The translations under genes and the position numbers were made by a program. From Burkholderiales bacterium (GTDB lineage Bacteria; Pseudomonadota; Gammaproteobacteria; Burkholderiales; Burkholderiaceae_C), in NCBI GenBank assembly GCA_019510465.1, contig JAEKKH010000165.1:1-42571 (forward strand): a DNA stretch of 42,571 bases, written 5' to 3'. Shown here piece after piece: positions 9,456-18,547 of the stretch. Within the stretch, counting starts at the first letter, position 1; the number at the start of each line of letters is the position of its first letter. The notes below the pieces were generated by a model, which saw nothing but the letters and a program-made list of their open reading frames with translations, did no database searches and had not been told where the DNA came from.

Positions 9456-10237
9456 GGGCGGACCTGCGCAGACGGCGCAAGCCGCGCCTTCGCAGCCTCG
9501 AGCAGCGGTCCGACGATGTCCAGCGGCAGCGGGAACACGATGGTCGAATTCTTGTCGGCGGCGATGACGGTGAGCGTCTCGAGGTAGCGCAGCTGCAGCG
9601 CCTGCGGATGCCGGGCGAGGATCTCGGCCGCCTCGCTCAGCTTGGTGGCGGCCTGCAGCTCGCCCTCGGCGTGGATGACCTTGGCGCGCCGTTCGCGTTC
9701 GGCCTCGGCCTGCCGGGCGATGGCGCGCACCATCGTCAGGTCGATGTCGACATCCTTGATCTCGACGTTGGTCACCTTGATGCCCCATGCGTCGGTCTGC
9801 GTGTCGAGGATCTTCTGCACGTCGAGGTTGAGGCGGTCGCGCTCGGACAGCAGCGCGTCGAGGTCGTGCTTGCCGAGCACGGCGCGCAGCGTGGTCTGCG
9901 CGAGCTGGCTGGTGGCCATCAGGTAGTTCTCGACCCGGATCACGGCGTGCTGCGGATCGGCCACCTTGAAGTACAGCACCGCGTTGACCTTGACCGAGAC
10001 GTTGTCGCGGGTGATGACGTCCTGCTTCGGAATGTCCATCACGACCAGGCGAAGGCTCACGCGCACCATCTGCTGGAACGCCGGAACGAGCAGCACGAGG
10101 CCGGGCCCCTTGACCGCGAGGAAGCGCCCGAGCATGAAGACGACGCCGCGCTCGTACTCGCGAAGCACGCGCAGCGACGCCGCCAGCGCCAGCAGCAGCA
10201 GGACCAGCAGCAGGGCGAGCACCAACGATCCGATCAC
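9452..10237 (-). CDS. Slipin / SPFH (stomatin-like) membrane protein
   Basis: 261 residues. One N-terminal membrane helix (about residues 3-22, very Leu-rich) is followed by the SPFH/prohibitin-homology domain: [13 protein letters not shown], then [20 protein letters not shown] and [19 protein letters not shown] charged helical C-terminal part ([20 protein letters not shown]) follows. Slipins form large ring-like membrane scaffolds and pair with NfeD proteins. The start is GTG 10237, which overlaps the nfeD TGA as GTGA; this fixes the start and implies coupling. Family assignment is firm. Confidence 0.93.
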   Translation of the reverse strand: MIGSLVLALLLVLLLLALAASLRVLREYERGVVFMLGRFLAVKGPGLVLLVPAFQQMVRVSLRLVVMDIPKQDVITRDNVSVKVNAVLYFKVADPQHAVIRVENYLMATSQLAQTTLRAVLGKHDLDALLSERDRLNLDVQKILDTQTDAWGIKVTNVEIKDVDIDLTMVRAIARQAEAERERRAKVIHAEGELQAATKLSEAAEILARHPQALQLRYLETLTVIAADKNSTIVFPLPLDIVGPLLEAAKARLAPSAQVRP

Positions 10238-11613
10238 GGCGATGCCTCCAGGGCGACGGCGAGCGTGAGGGCGTCGACGCCCTGGACGCGCACGCGTTCG
10301 CCGGCGTGCAGGGTGCCCTGGCCATGCACGCGCCAGCGTTCGCCCTGCACGAGGGCCCAGCCGTCCCGCCCGTTCGCCTCGAGGATCTCGCCGACGCCGC
10401 CGACCATGGCCGATGCCCCGCTGATCGGCGTGCGCCGCCGGATGCGCGTCGCCAACGCGGCCAGCGTGCAGACGAAGGCCAGCGACACGATGGCCAGCAC
10501 GGCGATCAGCGGTCGCGAGACGCGCAGGTCCGGCGCGTCGCCGTCGACCAGCATCAGCGCCCCGAGCGTCCACGCGGCAACCCCGCCGAGGCCCAGCGCG
10601 CCATGGCTGGGCACGAAGGCTTCGCTGGCGAAGAATCCCAGCCCCAGCAGGATCAGCGCGATGCCGGTTCCGCTGACCGGCAGCGTCTGCATCCCGAACA
10701 GGCCCAGCAGCAGGCAGACGGTGCCCACGACGCCGGGCGCCACCAGGCCGGGACTCGAGAACTCGAACAGCAGGCCGTAGAAGCCGACGAGCAGCAGCAT
10801 CAGCGCCAGGCTGGGATCGCCGATCCAGGCCAGCAGGCGATCGCGCCAGTCGGGATCCCGGCGCTCGAGCCGGCCCCCCGCGGTCGCCAGCGTCGCCGTG
10901 CGGCCGTCGGCCAGCGTCACGACCCGCCCGTCGAGCTGCCGCAGCAGGTCCGGCACGTCGCGGGCCACCACGTCGACGACGTGCTGCGACAGCGCCTCCG
11001 TCGACGACAGGCTCGCCGCTTCGCGCACGGCGCGCTCGGCCCACTCCGCGTTGCGATGGCGCAGCAGCGCCAGCGAGCGGATGCCGGCCGCGGCGTCGCT
11101 GATGCGCTTGGCTTCCAGCGCGTCGTGCGGGGCGGTGGGAGACCGCGCGGCCGCGCTGCCGGACGACGGCGGTGGGGTCGGGTAGGGATCCGGTGTCGGG
11201 CCGATCGTCACCGGCGTCGCCGCGCCGAGGGCCGTCGCCGGCGCCATCGCGGCGAAATGGCTCGCGTACAGGATGAAGGTGCCGGCACTGGCGGCGCGTG
11301 CACCGGACGGGCCGACGAACGCGGCCACCGGCACCGTCGATCCCAGGATCGCCCGGACGATCGCGCGCATGGAGCTGTCGAGGCCGCCCGGCGTGTCGAG
11401 CTGCAGGACGACCAACCCTGCACCATGGCGTTCAGCCCGCTTCAGCCCGCGTTCGACGTAGTCGGCCGTCGCCGGGCCGATCGCACCGTCCACGCTCAGC
11501 AAGACCACCGCGTTCCCGCCGGCCGCCGGAGCGGTCACGGGGGGTGTCTGGGCGCCGGCGAGGGACGCCGACCACAGGACCAACGCGCACAGAGGAGCAG
11601 CCAGGCCGTGCAT
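10234..11613 (-). CDS. nfeD: NfeD-family membrane-bound ClpP-class serine protease (long form)
   Basis: 459 residues. An N-terminal signal peptide ([20 protein letters not shown]) precedes a ClpP/SppA-type protease domain with the catalytic Ser in [12 protein letters not shown] (Ser109) and the expected Lys in LEAKRISDA (Lys169). Next come about four or five membrane helices from about residue 260, and a C-terminal OB-fold NfeD domain ([16 protein letters not shown]). In characterised long NfeD proteins the Ser-Lys dyad cleaves a hydrophobic segment of the partner slipin, which is encoded immediately downstream here. It diverges from ligA with 139 bases between starts. Confidence 0.92.
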   Translation of the reverse strand: MHGLAAPLCALVLWSASLAGAQTPPVTAPAAGGNAVVLLSVDGAIGPATADYVERGLKRAERHGAGLVVLQLDTPGGLDSSMRAIVRAILGSTVPVAAFVGPSGARAASAGTFILYASHFAAMAPATALGAATPVTIGPTPDPYPTPPPSSGSAAARSPTAPHDALEAKRISDAAAGIRSLALLRHRNAEWAERAVREAASLSSTEALSQHVVDVVARDVPDLLRQLDGRVVTLADGRTATLATAGGRLERRDPDWRDRLLAWIGDPSLALMLLLVGFYGLLFEFSSPGLVAPGVVGTVCLLLGLFGMQTLPVSGTGIALILLGLGFFASEAFVPSHGALGLGGVAAWTLGALMLVDGDAPDLRVSRPLIAVLAIVSLAFVCTLAALATRIRRRTPISGASAMVGGVGEILEANGRDGWALVQGERWRVHGQGTLHAGERVRVQGVDALTLAVALEASP

Positions 11614-11644
11614 GAAGCGATATTAGGCCCGGCCCAGGCGATAG

Positions 11645-13717
<2,073 letters not shown>

Positions 13718-13777
13718 ACGGGGCAGCCCTCGACGACGCGGTCAGGCGCGCCGGCGAGGCCGCGGCCGTCCGGCCGG

Positions 13778-14041
13778 TCAGGAGGCGTGCGGGACGAGCT
13801 GGATGCCGTTGAGCTCCTTGGAGACGGCCTTCGTCGGGCCGTCCGCGTCGTGCTCGAACTCGGACTCGAGCTGGTCCAGCAGCTCGTCGAGGCCGGCGGA
13901 GCCGAGTTGTCGCCAGGCGCGTATCCTCGGCCCGCGAAGCTCGGGTCGGCCCAGCATGGCCTCCATGTCGACGACACGACCCGTGCAGCGGCGCACGGCG
14001 AACTTGATGCGGTTGCGCAGGATGAAGCTCTCGGCGTTCAT
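13778..14041 (-). CDS. Small unknown protein at the T3SS left edge
   Basis: 87 residues, not recognised. It starts MNAESFILRNRIKFAVRRCT, has a basic N-terminal half, an Arg/Gly/Pro centre (PELRGPRIRAW) and an acidic helical section LDELLDQLESEFEHDADG. It lies on the minus strand 131 bases downstream of sctR and ends 60 bases from the convergent ligA stop, so it is the last gene of the sctQ-sctR transcript if that transcript runs through. The acidic helix and small size would fit a chaperone or regulator, but that is only a guess from context. No good ribosome binding site is visible before ATG 14041. Confidence 0.6.
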   Translation of the reverse strand: MNAESFILRNRIKFAVRRCTGRVVDMEAMLGRPELRGPRIRAWRQLGSAGLDELLDQLESEFEHDADGPTKAVSKELNGIQLVPHAS

Positions 14042-14172
14042 GGCGGCGGGGCGGTCCTGCCGGACGAGCAGGAACTGCCGATGTGATGTGGCATGGGCCA
14101 GGACGGGCAAGGCCGGTACCTGCACGACAGCGCGCACGCGTCCCGGGCGCCGCGGGGTGCGGCGACGCGGCC

Positions 14173-14832
14173 TCAGCGGTACGACAGCACCAGCCCGTGG
14201 ATCAGCCGGGCCCAGCCGTCCAGCATCACGAACAGCAGCAGCTTGAACGGCAGCGAGATCGTCGTCGGCGAGATCATCGACATGCCCAGCGCGAGCAGGA
14301 TGGTCGCGACGATCAGGTCGACGACCACGAACACCATGTAGATGATGAAGCCGATCTGGAAGGCCCGCGTCAGCTCGCTGAGCGTGAAGCTGGGTACCAG
14401 CACGATGAAGTCGTCGGAGCGCAGCGCCTGGGCGCGCGCCTTGGGCCAGACGCTGGTGGCCGAGTCCATGAAGAACTGCCGCTCGCGCTCGTGGGTGTGC
14501 TTCTGCAGGAAGTCCTTCAACGGCCGCTTGGCGGCGTCGGCGACGGCCATGATGTCGGAGACGGCCTCGCCCTTCTGGCCGAAGGCGTGGTTGCGCAGCG
14601 CGTCGCCCACGTCCATGCCGATGGGCGCCATGATGTAGACCGACAGGATGATCGCGATGCCGTTGAGCACCATGTTGGGCGGCGTCTGCTGCAGGCCGAG
14701 CGCCGTGCGCAGCAGGCCGAAGACGATCACCAGCTTGGTGTAGCACGTCACCATCAACGCCGCGAACGGCGCCAGGCCGAAGGCGACGATCAGCGCGACG
14801 AGCGTCAGCGGGTCGGGCAGGCTGCCGTTCAC
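14173..14832 (-). CDS. sctR: T3SS export apparatus membrane protein SctR
   Basis: 219 residues of the FliP/YscR/HrcR family, the main subunit of the helical core export gate in the inner membrane. Hallmarks: membrane segment TLVALIVAFGLAPFAALMV, then KLVIVFGLLRTALGLQQTPP, NMVLNGIAIILSVYIMAPIG, and a C-terminal pair of helices around FQIGFIIYMVFVVVDLIVA and GMSMISPTTISLPFKLLLF. The GTG start at 14832 has GGAGG at 14841-14845 (minus strand) with eight-base spacing. It is 31 bases downstream of the sctQ stop. Separation of sctR from sctS and sctT onto the other strand is unusual, because these three are adjacent in many T3SS operons. Confidence 0.95.
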   Translation of the reverse strand: MNGSLPDPLTLVALIVAFGLAPFAALMVTCYTKLVIVFGLLRTALGLQQTPPNMVLNGIAIILSVYIMAPIGMDVGDALRNHAFGQKGEAVSDIMAVADAAKRPLKDFLQKHTHERERQFFMDSATSVWPKARAQALRSDDFIVLVPSFTLSELTRAFQIGFIIYMVFVVVDLIVATILLALGMSMISPTTISLPFKLLLFVMLDGWARLIHGLVLSYR

Positions 14833-14863
14833 GGCGCCGGCCTCCGTGGCGGGCGGGCGCGGC

Positions 14864-15160
14864 TCACAGCTCGCCCGGCGCGAACTCGCTGACGCGCACG
14901 CCCAGCCGGTCGCCGACGGCCACCAGCGTGCCCATGCCCAGCAGGTTGCCATGGGCGACGATCCGCACCGGCCCGCGGTTGAGCGGCTGGCCGAGCTCGA
15001 ACACGTGGCCGGCGCGCACGTTGCGCAGTTCGCCGAGGCTCATGGCGAGGTCGCCGACCTCGAAGCGCAGCGTCACCTCGATCGCGTCGAGGCGGTCGAC
15101 GGCGAGCTCGGGGGCCGCGTCGTCCGGGCTGGCGGGCGGCGTGTCGGCGGGGCGGTTCAT
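14864..15160 (-). CDS. sctQ: SctQ-C: predicted short SctQ product from an internal start
   Basis: 98 residues, in frame with sctQ, beginning MNRPADTPPASPDDAAPELA and containing only the C-terminal SpoA domain. The ATG at 15160 is preceded by AGGAGGG (minus strand, 15169-15175) with eight bases between, which is the strongest ribosome binding site in this part of the window although it sits inside a gene. The first residues form a Pro/Ala/Asp-rich flexible tail typical of a domain boundary. In several T3SSs (YscQ, SsaQ, Spa33) an internal start makes the same kind of C-terminal product, which binds the full-length protein. Prediction from sequence and that precedent. Confidence 0.75.
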   Translation of the reverse strand: MNRPADTPPASPDDAAPELAVDRLDAIEVTLRFEVGDLAMSLGELRNVRAGHVFELGQPLNRGPVRIVAHGNLLGMGTLVAVGDRLGVRVSEFAPGEL

Positions 15161-15988
15161 GGTCTGTTCCCTCCTGTGCTGGATCGTGATGCGCGAGCCC
15201 TCGGCCAGCGCGGTGAAGCGGGGGCCGGCCGCGCCGCCGGGGGCGGCGTCGACGACGACGGCCGCGCCGGCGGCGCGCCATTCCTCGATCGCCACGATGT
15301 CGCCGCGCTCGATGCCGCGCACCTCCGCCAGGCGAAGTCGCGTGCGGCCGATTCCAAAGCGCAGCGGCAGGCGCAGGCGGTCGAGTGCGTCGTTCGCGGC
15401 CGCGGACGCCGCCGGACCCGCGGGGACGAGCCCGGGCGCGATCGCGTCGAGCGCGCCCGGTGCGTCGAATTGCAGCGCGCCGCACCAGCCGGTGTCGTCG
15501 AGCCGGAAGCGCAGGGCGGCGGGCGGATCCAACGCCGGCTCCGCCGCATCGCCGGGCTGCCATTCGAAGTGCAGGCGGGTCGCGCGTGCCAGCGCGTCCG
15601 CGCAGGAAGCCAGCGCGTCGGCCAGCAGCACCGCGCGCAGCGGGCGCGGGATCCGGTCGGGACGCGCCTCGCCCAGCAGCGCGGCCAGCGCCGGCCGGTC
15701 GAACCCGATGCGGCCGCCGTGCGGGCCGAGCCGGAACCGGTGGACGTCCAGCGATGCCAGCGCGACGGTGGGGTCGTGGTCGCCGTCGTTGTATACCCAC
15801 CGCAGTATCAGAGCCCGACCCCCCACGTTCAAGGGGAGTGGCGCGGCCCTGCGATCGTGCAGGCGGTTGAAGGCGCGCGCAAGCGCGGCGTCGATGCGGG
15901 GCAGCGCGGGCGCGTCCCCGAGCTCGACGACCGGGGCTCGGCCCGGTGCGGGCGTCAGGCGGTCGGAGGGCGGATCGGCGAGGTTCAC
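14864..15988 (-). CDS. sctQ: T3SS cytosolic sorting-platform protein SctQ (C-ring, SpoA domains)
   Basis: About 374 residues. The C-terminal third is a surface-presentation-of-antigens (SpoA/FliN-like) domain: DAIEVTLRFEVGDLAMSLGE, GHVFELGQPLNRGPVRI and GNLLGMGTLVAVGDRLGVRV. A first SpoA-like unit precedes it (PLRFGIGRTRLRLAEVRGIE). SctQ forms the cytosolic pods that load substrates for the ATPase. The start is uncertain. The frame stays open to ATG 16120, but the first 44 codons (15989-16120) use AT-ending codons unlike the rest and overlap the TTCG box described separately, so I prefer GTG 15988. An internal start yields a short form (see 15160). It diverges from sctV. Confidence 0.88.
   Translation of the reverse strand: MNLADPPSDRLTPAPGRAPVVELGDAPALPRIDAALARAFNRLHDRRAAPLPLNVGGRALILRWVYNDGDHDPTVALASLDVHRFRLGPHGGRIGFDRPALAALLGEARPDRIPRPLRAVLLADALASCADALARATRLHFEWQPGDAAEPALDPPAALRFRLDDTGWCGALQFDAPGALDAIAPGLVPAGPAASAAANDALDRLRLPLRFGIGRTRLRLAEVRGIERGDIVAIEEWRAAGAAVVVDAAPGGAAGPRFTALAEGSRITIQHRREQTMNRPADTPPASPDDAAPELAVDRLDAIEVTLRFEVGDLAMSLGELRNVRAGHVFELGQPLNRGPVRIVAHGNLLGMGTLVAVGDRLGVRVSEFAPGEL
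15169..15175 (-). promoter_or_regulatory. Internal ribosome binding site within sctQ
   Basis: AGGAGGG on the minus strand, eight bases before the in-frame ATG at 15160. It is close to the full anti-16S complement and decides the SctQ-C start. Confidence 0.75.
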
Positions 15989-16035
15989 GGCGTTTGCGGC
16001 GAGGCGTTGGGCGACTCGTCGGCCGCGTTGGCGTG

Positions 16036-16092
16036 AGGGTAGCCAAGCCGGGCAGTCGCTGGAAAGTACGAAGAATCGTAGGTATGCGCGAA
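16036..16092 (-). promoter_or_regulatory. PIP/hrpII-like box and -10-like element facing sctQ
   Basis: On the minus strand the sequence reads TTCGC-N15-TTCGT (16068-16092), which fits the plant-inducible-promoter consensus TTCGB-N15-TTCGB exactly. In Xanthomonas and Ralstonia-type Hrp2 systems such boxes are bound by the AraC-type regulators HrpX or HrpB. A TACCCT (16036-16041) fitting the YANNNT -10 pattern follows 26 bases downstream, slightly closer than the usual 30-32. This part is AT-richer than its surroundings. It lies 80 bases before the preferred sctQ GTG. No hrpX/hrpB gene is in the window. Confidence 0.5.
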
Positions 16093-16155
16093 GCGACGGC
16101 AGTCGATGTGCATCGCGCATGACTACGAGCTCTCGTTGTTGCTCGACTCTGGGGC

Positions 16156-16183
16156 GGAACCTAGAGTGGCCTCAAGCCATCCG
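16156..16183 (+). promoter_or_regulatory. GGAACC-type (ECF/hrp-box-like) promoter candidate before sctV
   Basis: GGAACC (16156-16161), 15 bases, then CCATCCG (16177-16183). The first half is identical to the -35 element of hrp boxes and of many ECF promoters; the second half matches CCAC at three of four positions but lacks the final A of CCACNNA. It would start transcription only about 10-15 bases before the sctV ATG. The window contains its own ECF sigma factor gene at 38295. Candidate only. Confidence 0.35.
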
Positions 16184-16202
16184 CGCATACCGGTACATGT
16201 AT

Positions 16203-18251
16203 ATGAACTCGAAGGGACGACCAGCCGCTTCCGCCCTCCTCGGGGGGAACGGACCGCGGCGCGGCGGCCGCAACAACGACCTCGTGCTCGCGGCGCTGCT
16301 GGTGCTGATCGTCGTGCTGTTCGTGCTGCCGTTGCCCACGCCGCTGCTCGACCTGCTGATCGCCACCAACCTCGCGGCCAGCCTCGTCCTGCTCATCGTG
16401 GCGATGTACGTGCCGTCGGCGTCGTCGCTGTCGACGTTCCCGTCCCTGCTGCTGTTCACCACGCTGTTCCGCCTCGCGCTCAACATCGCGTCGACCAAGC
16501 TCATCCTGCTGCACGCCAACGCCGGCCACATCATCGACACCTTCGGCAAGCTCATCGTCGGCAACAACGTCGTCGTCGGCGGCGTCGTGTTCCTGATCAT
16601 CGCGATCGTGCAGTTCGTCGTGATCGCCAAGGGCTCCGAGCGCGTGGCCGAGGTCGCGGCGCGCTTCGCGCTCGATGCGATGCCCGGCAAGCAGATGAGC
16701 ATCGACGCCGACGTCCGCGCCGGCGCGATGTCGTCGGCCGAGGCGCAGCGCCGGCGCCAGGCGCTGGAGCAGGAGAGCGCGCTGCACGGGGCGATGGACG
16801 GCGCGATGAAGTTCGTCAAGGGCGACGCCGTGGCCAGCATCATCGTCGCGCTCGTCAACATCCTCGCGGGCCTGGCCATCGGCGTGCTGATGAAGGACAT
16901 GAGCGTGGGCGACGCGGTGCACCGCTACGCGATCCTGACGGTGGGCGACGGCATGGTCTCGCAGATCCCGTCGCTGCTGGTGTCGATCGCCGCGGGCGTG
17001 GTCATCACGCGAGTCGACGCCTCCGGCGGCGATCCGCAGCTGGCCAACCAGATCGCGCGCCAGGTGATGGCGCATCCGCGCGCGCTGATCGTCGCGGGGC
17101 TGGCCTTCGCGAGCTTCCTGCTGGTGCCCGGCTTCCCGACCTGGGCGTTCGGGCTGCTGTCGGCCGGCATCGTGGCCGCGGGCCTGCTCGCGCGGCGCGC
17201 CCATGAATGGCGGCGCACGCCGGCGTGGATCTCGCACCGCGACGCCGAGGCGCCGCACGCGGTGGCCGCGCCGCTGGTGGTGCGGCTCGCGCCGGAGCTG
17301 CGCGCCGGCCTGGACCGGCACGCGCTCGACCAGCGCCTGGACGCCATGAAGCAGTCCGTGGAAGGGGAACTGGGGCCGGTGTTCCCGCGGCTGCGCGTCG
17401 AGCATGCGAGCGACGCGCCGGCCAGCGGCTACGAGATCCTGGTCGAGGATGTGCCCGTCTCCCGCGGCGTGCTGCGCCCGGGCTGGCGCCTGCTCGACCC
17501 GGCCGCGGCGACGGTGCCGCCGCCGGGCGCGGAGGTGGCCGAGCCCTTCGGCCCGTTCGCGCGCGTCGCGTGGGTGCGCACGGCGCCCGCGGACGCGCCC
17601 GCCTGGGCGTGCGAGGAAGTCGTCAGCCGCCATGTCGACCAGGTCGTGCGCCGGCACGTGCCGCGCCTGATCGGGCTGCAGGAGGTGCAGCGCCTGCTGC
17701 GCACGGTGCAGGCCGACGCGCCCGAGCTCGCCGCCGAGGTCACGCGCGCCGTGCCCGCGCAGCGCATCGCCGAGGTGCTGCGGCGCCTGCTGCAGGAGGG
17801 CATCCCGGTGCGCAACCTGCATGCGATCTTCGAGAGCCTGGCCCTGCGCGGACCGGCCGAGGCCGACGTCATCGCGTTGACCGAGCTGGTGCGCATCGAC
17901 CTCGGCCGCTACATCACCAGCCGGCACGCGGGCGCCTCGCGCCGCATCGAGGCGATCCTGTTCGAGTCCGGCCTGCTCGATCGCGTGCTCGGCGCCATCG
18001 AGCACTCGGCGCGCGGCAACCTGCTGCTGCTGAGCCCGGCCGTCGCCCAGGACGTGCGCGACCAGCTGCGCGCCATCCTCGCCGGGACGGCAGGCGCGGT
18101 GGTGGCGATCGTGTCGTCGGATGCGCGCCGCTACGTCAAGACGCTGATCGAGCCCATCGCGCCGGACCTGCCCGTGCTGTCCTACCAGGAGCTCGACGCC
18201 GACGTCGCGCTGCACCCCGTCGGCTGGATCACGAACCCGCAGGCCGCCTGA
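16203..18251 (+). CDS. sctV: T3SS export gate protein SctV (FHIPEP family)
   Basis: 682 residues of the YscV/HrcV/FlhA family. The N-terminal half has about eight membrane helices (from DLVLAALLVLIVVLFVLPLP onward) with the family signature SLLLFTTLFRLALNIASTKL at about residues 79-98. The cytoplasmic loop contains RFALDAMPGKQMSIDADVRA. The C-terminal half is the nonameric cytosolic ring that docks substrates and chaperones (for example VPAQRIAEVLRRLLQEGIPV). The start is ATG 16203, or the in-frame ATG 16197 six bases upstream; neither has a ribosome binding site, and a perfect 8-base palindrome TACATGTA overlaps them. It is the first gene of the long plus-strand T3SS operon. The end is followed 29 bases later by sctS. 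Confidence 0.95.
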   Translation: MNSKGRPAASALLGGNGPRRGGRNNDLVLAALLVLIVVLFVLPLPTPLLDLLIATNLAASLVLLIVAMYVPSASSLSTFPSLLLFTTLFRLALNIASTKLILLHANAGHIIDTFGKLIVGNNVVVGGVVFLIIAIVQFVVIAKGSERVAEVAARFALDAMPGKQMSIDADVRAGAMSSAEAQRRRQALEQESALHGAMDGAMKFVKGDAVASIIVALVNILAGLAIGVLMKDMSVGDAVHRYAILTVGDGMVSQIPSLLVSIAAGVVITRVDASGGDPQLANQIARQVMAHPRALIVAGLAFASFLLVPGFPTWAFGLLSAGIVAAGLLARRAHEWRRTPAWISHRDAEAPHAVAAPLVVRLAPELRAGLDRHALDQRLDAMKQSVEGELGPVFPRLRVEHASDAPASGYEILVEDVPVSRGVLRPGWRLLDPAAATVPPPGAEVAEPFGPFARVAWVRTAPADAPAWACEEVVSRHVDQVVRRHVPRLIGLQEVQRLLRTVQADAPELAAEVTRAVPAQRIAEVLRRLLQEGIPVRNLHAIFESLALRGPAEADVIALTELVRIDLGRYITSRHAGASRRIEAILFESGLLDRVLGAIEHSARGNLLLLSPAVAQDVRDQLRAILAGTAGAVVAIVSSDARRYVKTLIEPIAPDLPVLSYQELDADVALHPVGWITNPQAA

Positions 18252-18280
18252 GCGTTTCACATTCGACCCATCGCCTCGAC

Positions 18281-18547
18281 ATGACTCCCCAGAACGTCCT
18301 CGATCTCACCCGGGAAGGCCTGCAACTGGTCTTCTGGGTCTCGCTGCCCGTGGTGCTGGTGGCCGCGCTCACCGCGCTGGTGGTGGCGCTCGGCCAGGCG
18401 GTCACGCAGATCCAGGACCAGAGCATCGGCCAGTCGATCCGCCTCATCGCGGTGATGCTCGCCCTGGTCGTGCTCGCGGGCCTGCTGGGCCGCAACGTGC
18501 TGCTGTTCGGCGAGCGCGCGTTCGATTCGCTGGTGCGCCTGGCATGA
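18281..18547 (+). CDS. sctS: T3SS export apparatus protein SctS
   Basis: 88 residues, the normal length of the FliQ/YscS/HrcS family. Two long membrane helices, FWVSLPVVLVAALTALVVAL and IRLIAVMLALVVLAGLLG, are joined by the conserved polar hairpin GQAVTQIQDQSIGQ. SctS belongs to the SctR-S-T helical export gate. No clear ribosome binding site precedes ATG 18281. The stop overlaps the sctC start as ATGA. Confidence 0.95.
   Translation: MTPQNVLDLTREGLQLVFWVSLPVVLVAALTALVVALGQAVTQIQDQSIGQSIRLIAVMLALVVLAGLLGRNVLLFGERAFDSLVRLA

Noticed and set aside
15989-16120. N-terminal extension of SctQ to ATG 16120
   Set aside because: The 44 codons use AT-ending triplets unlike the gene body and would place the start upstream of the TTCG box and its -10-like element; kept only as an alternative.
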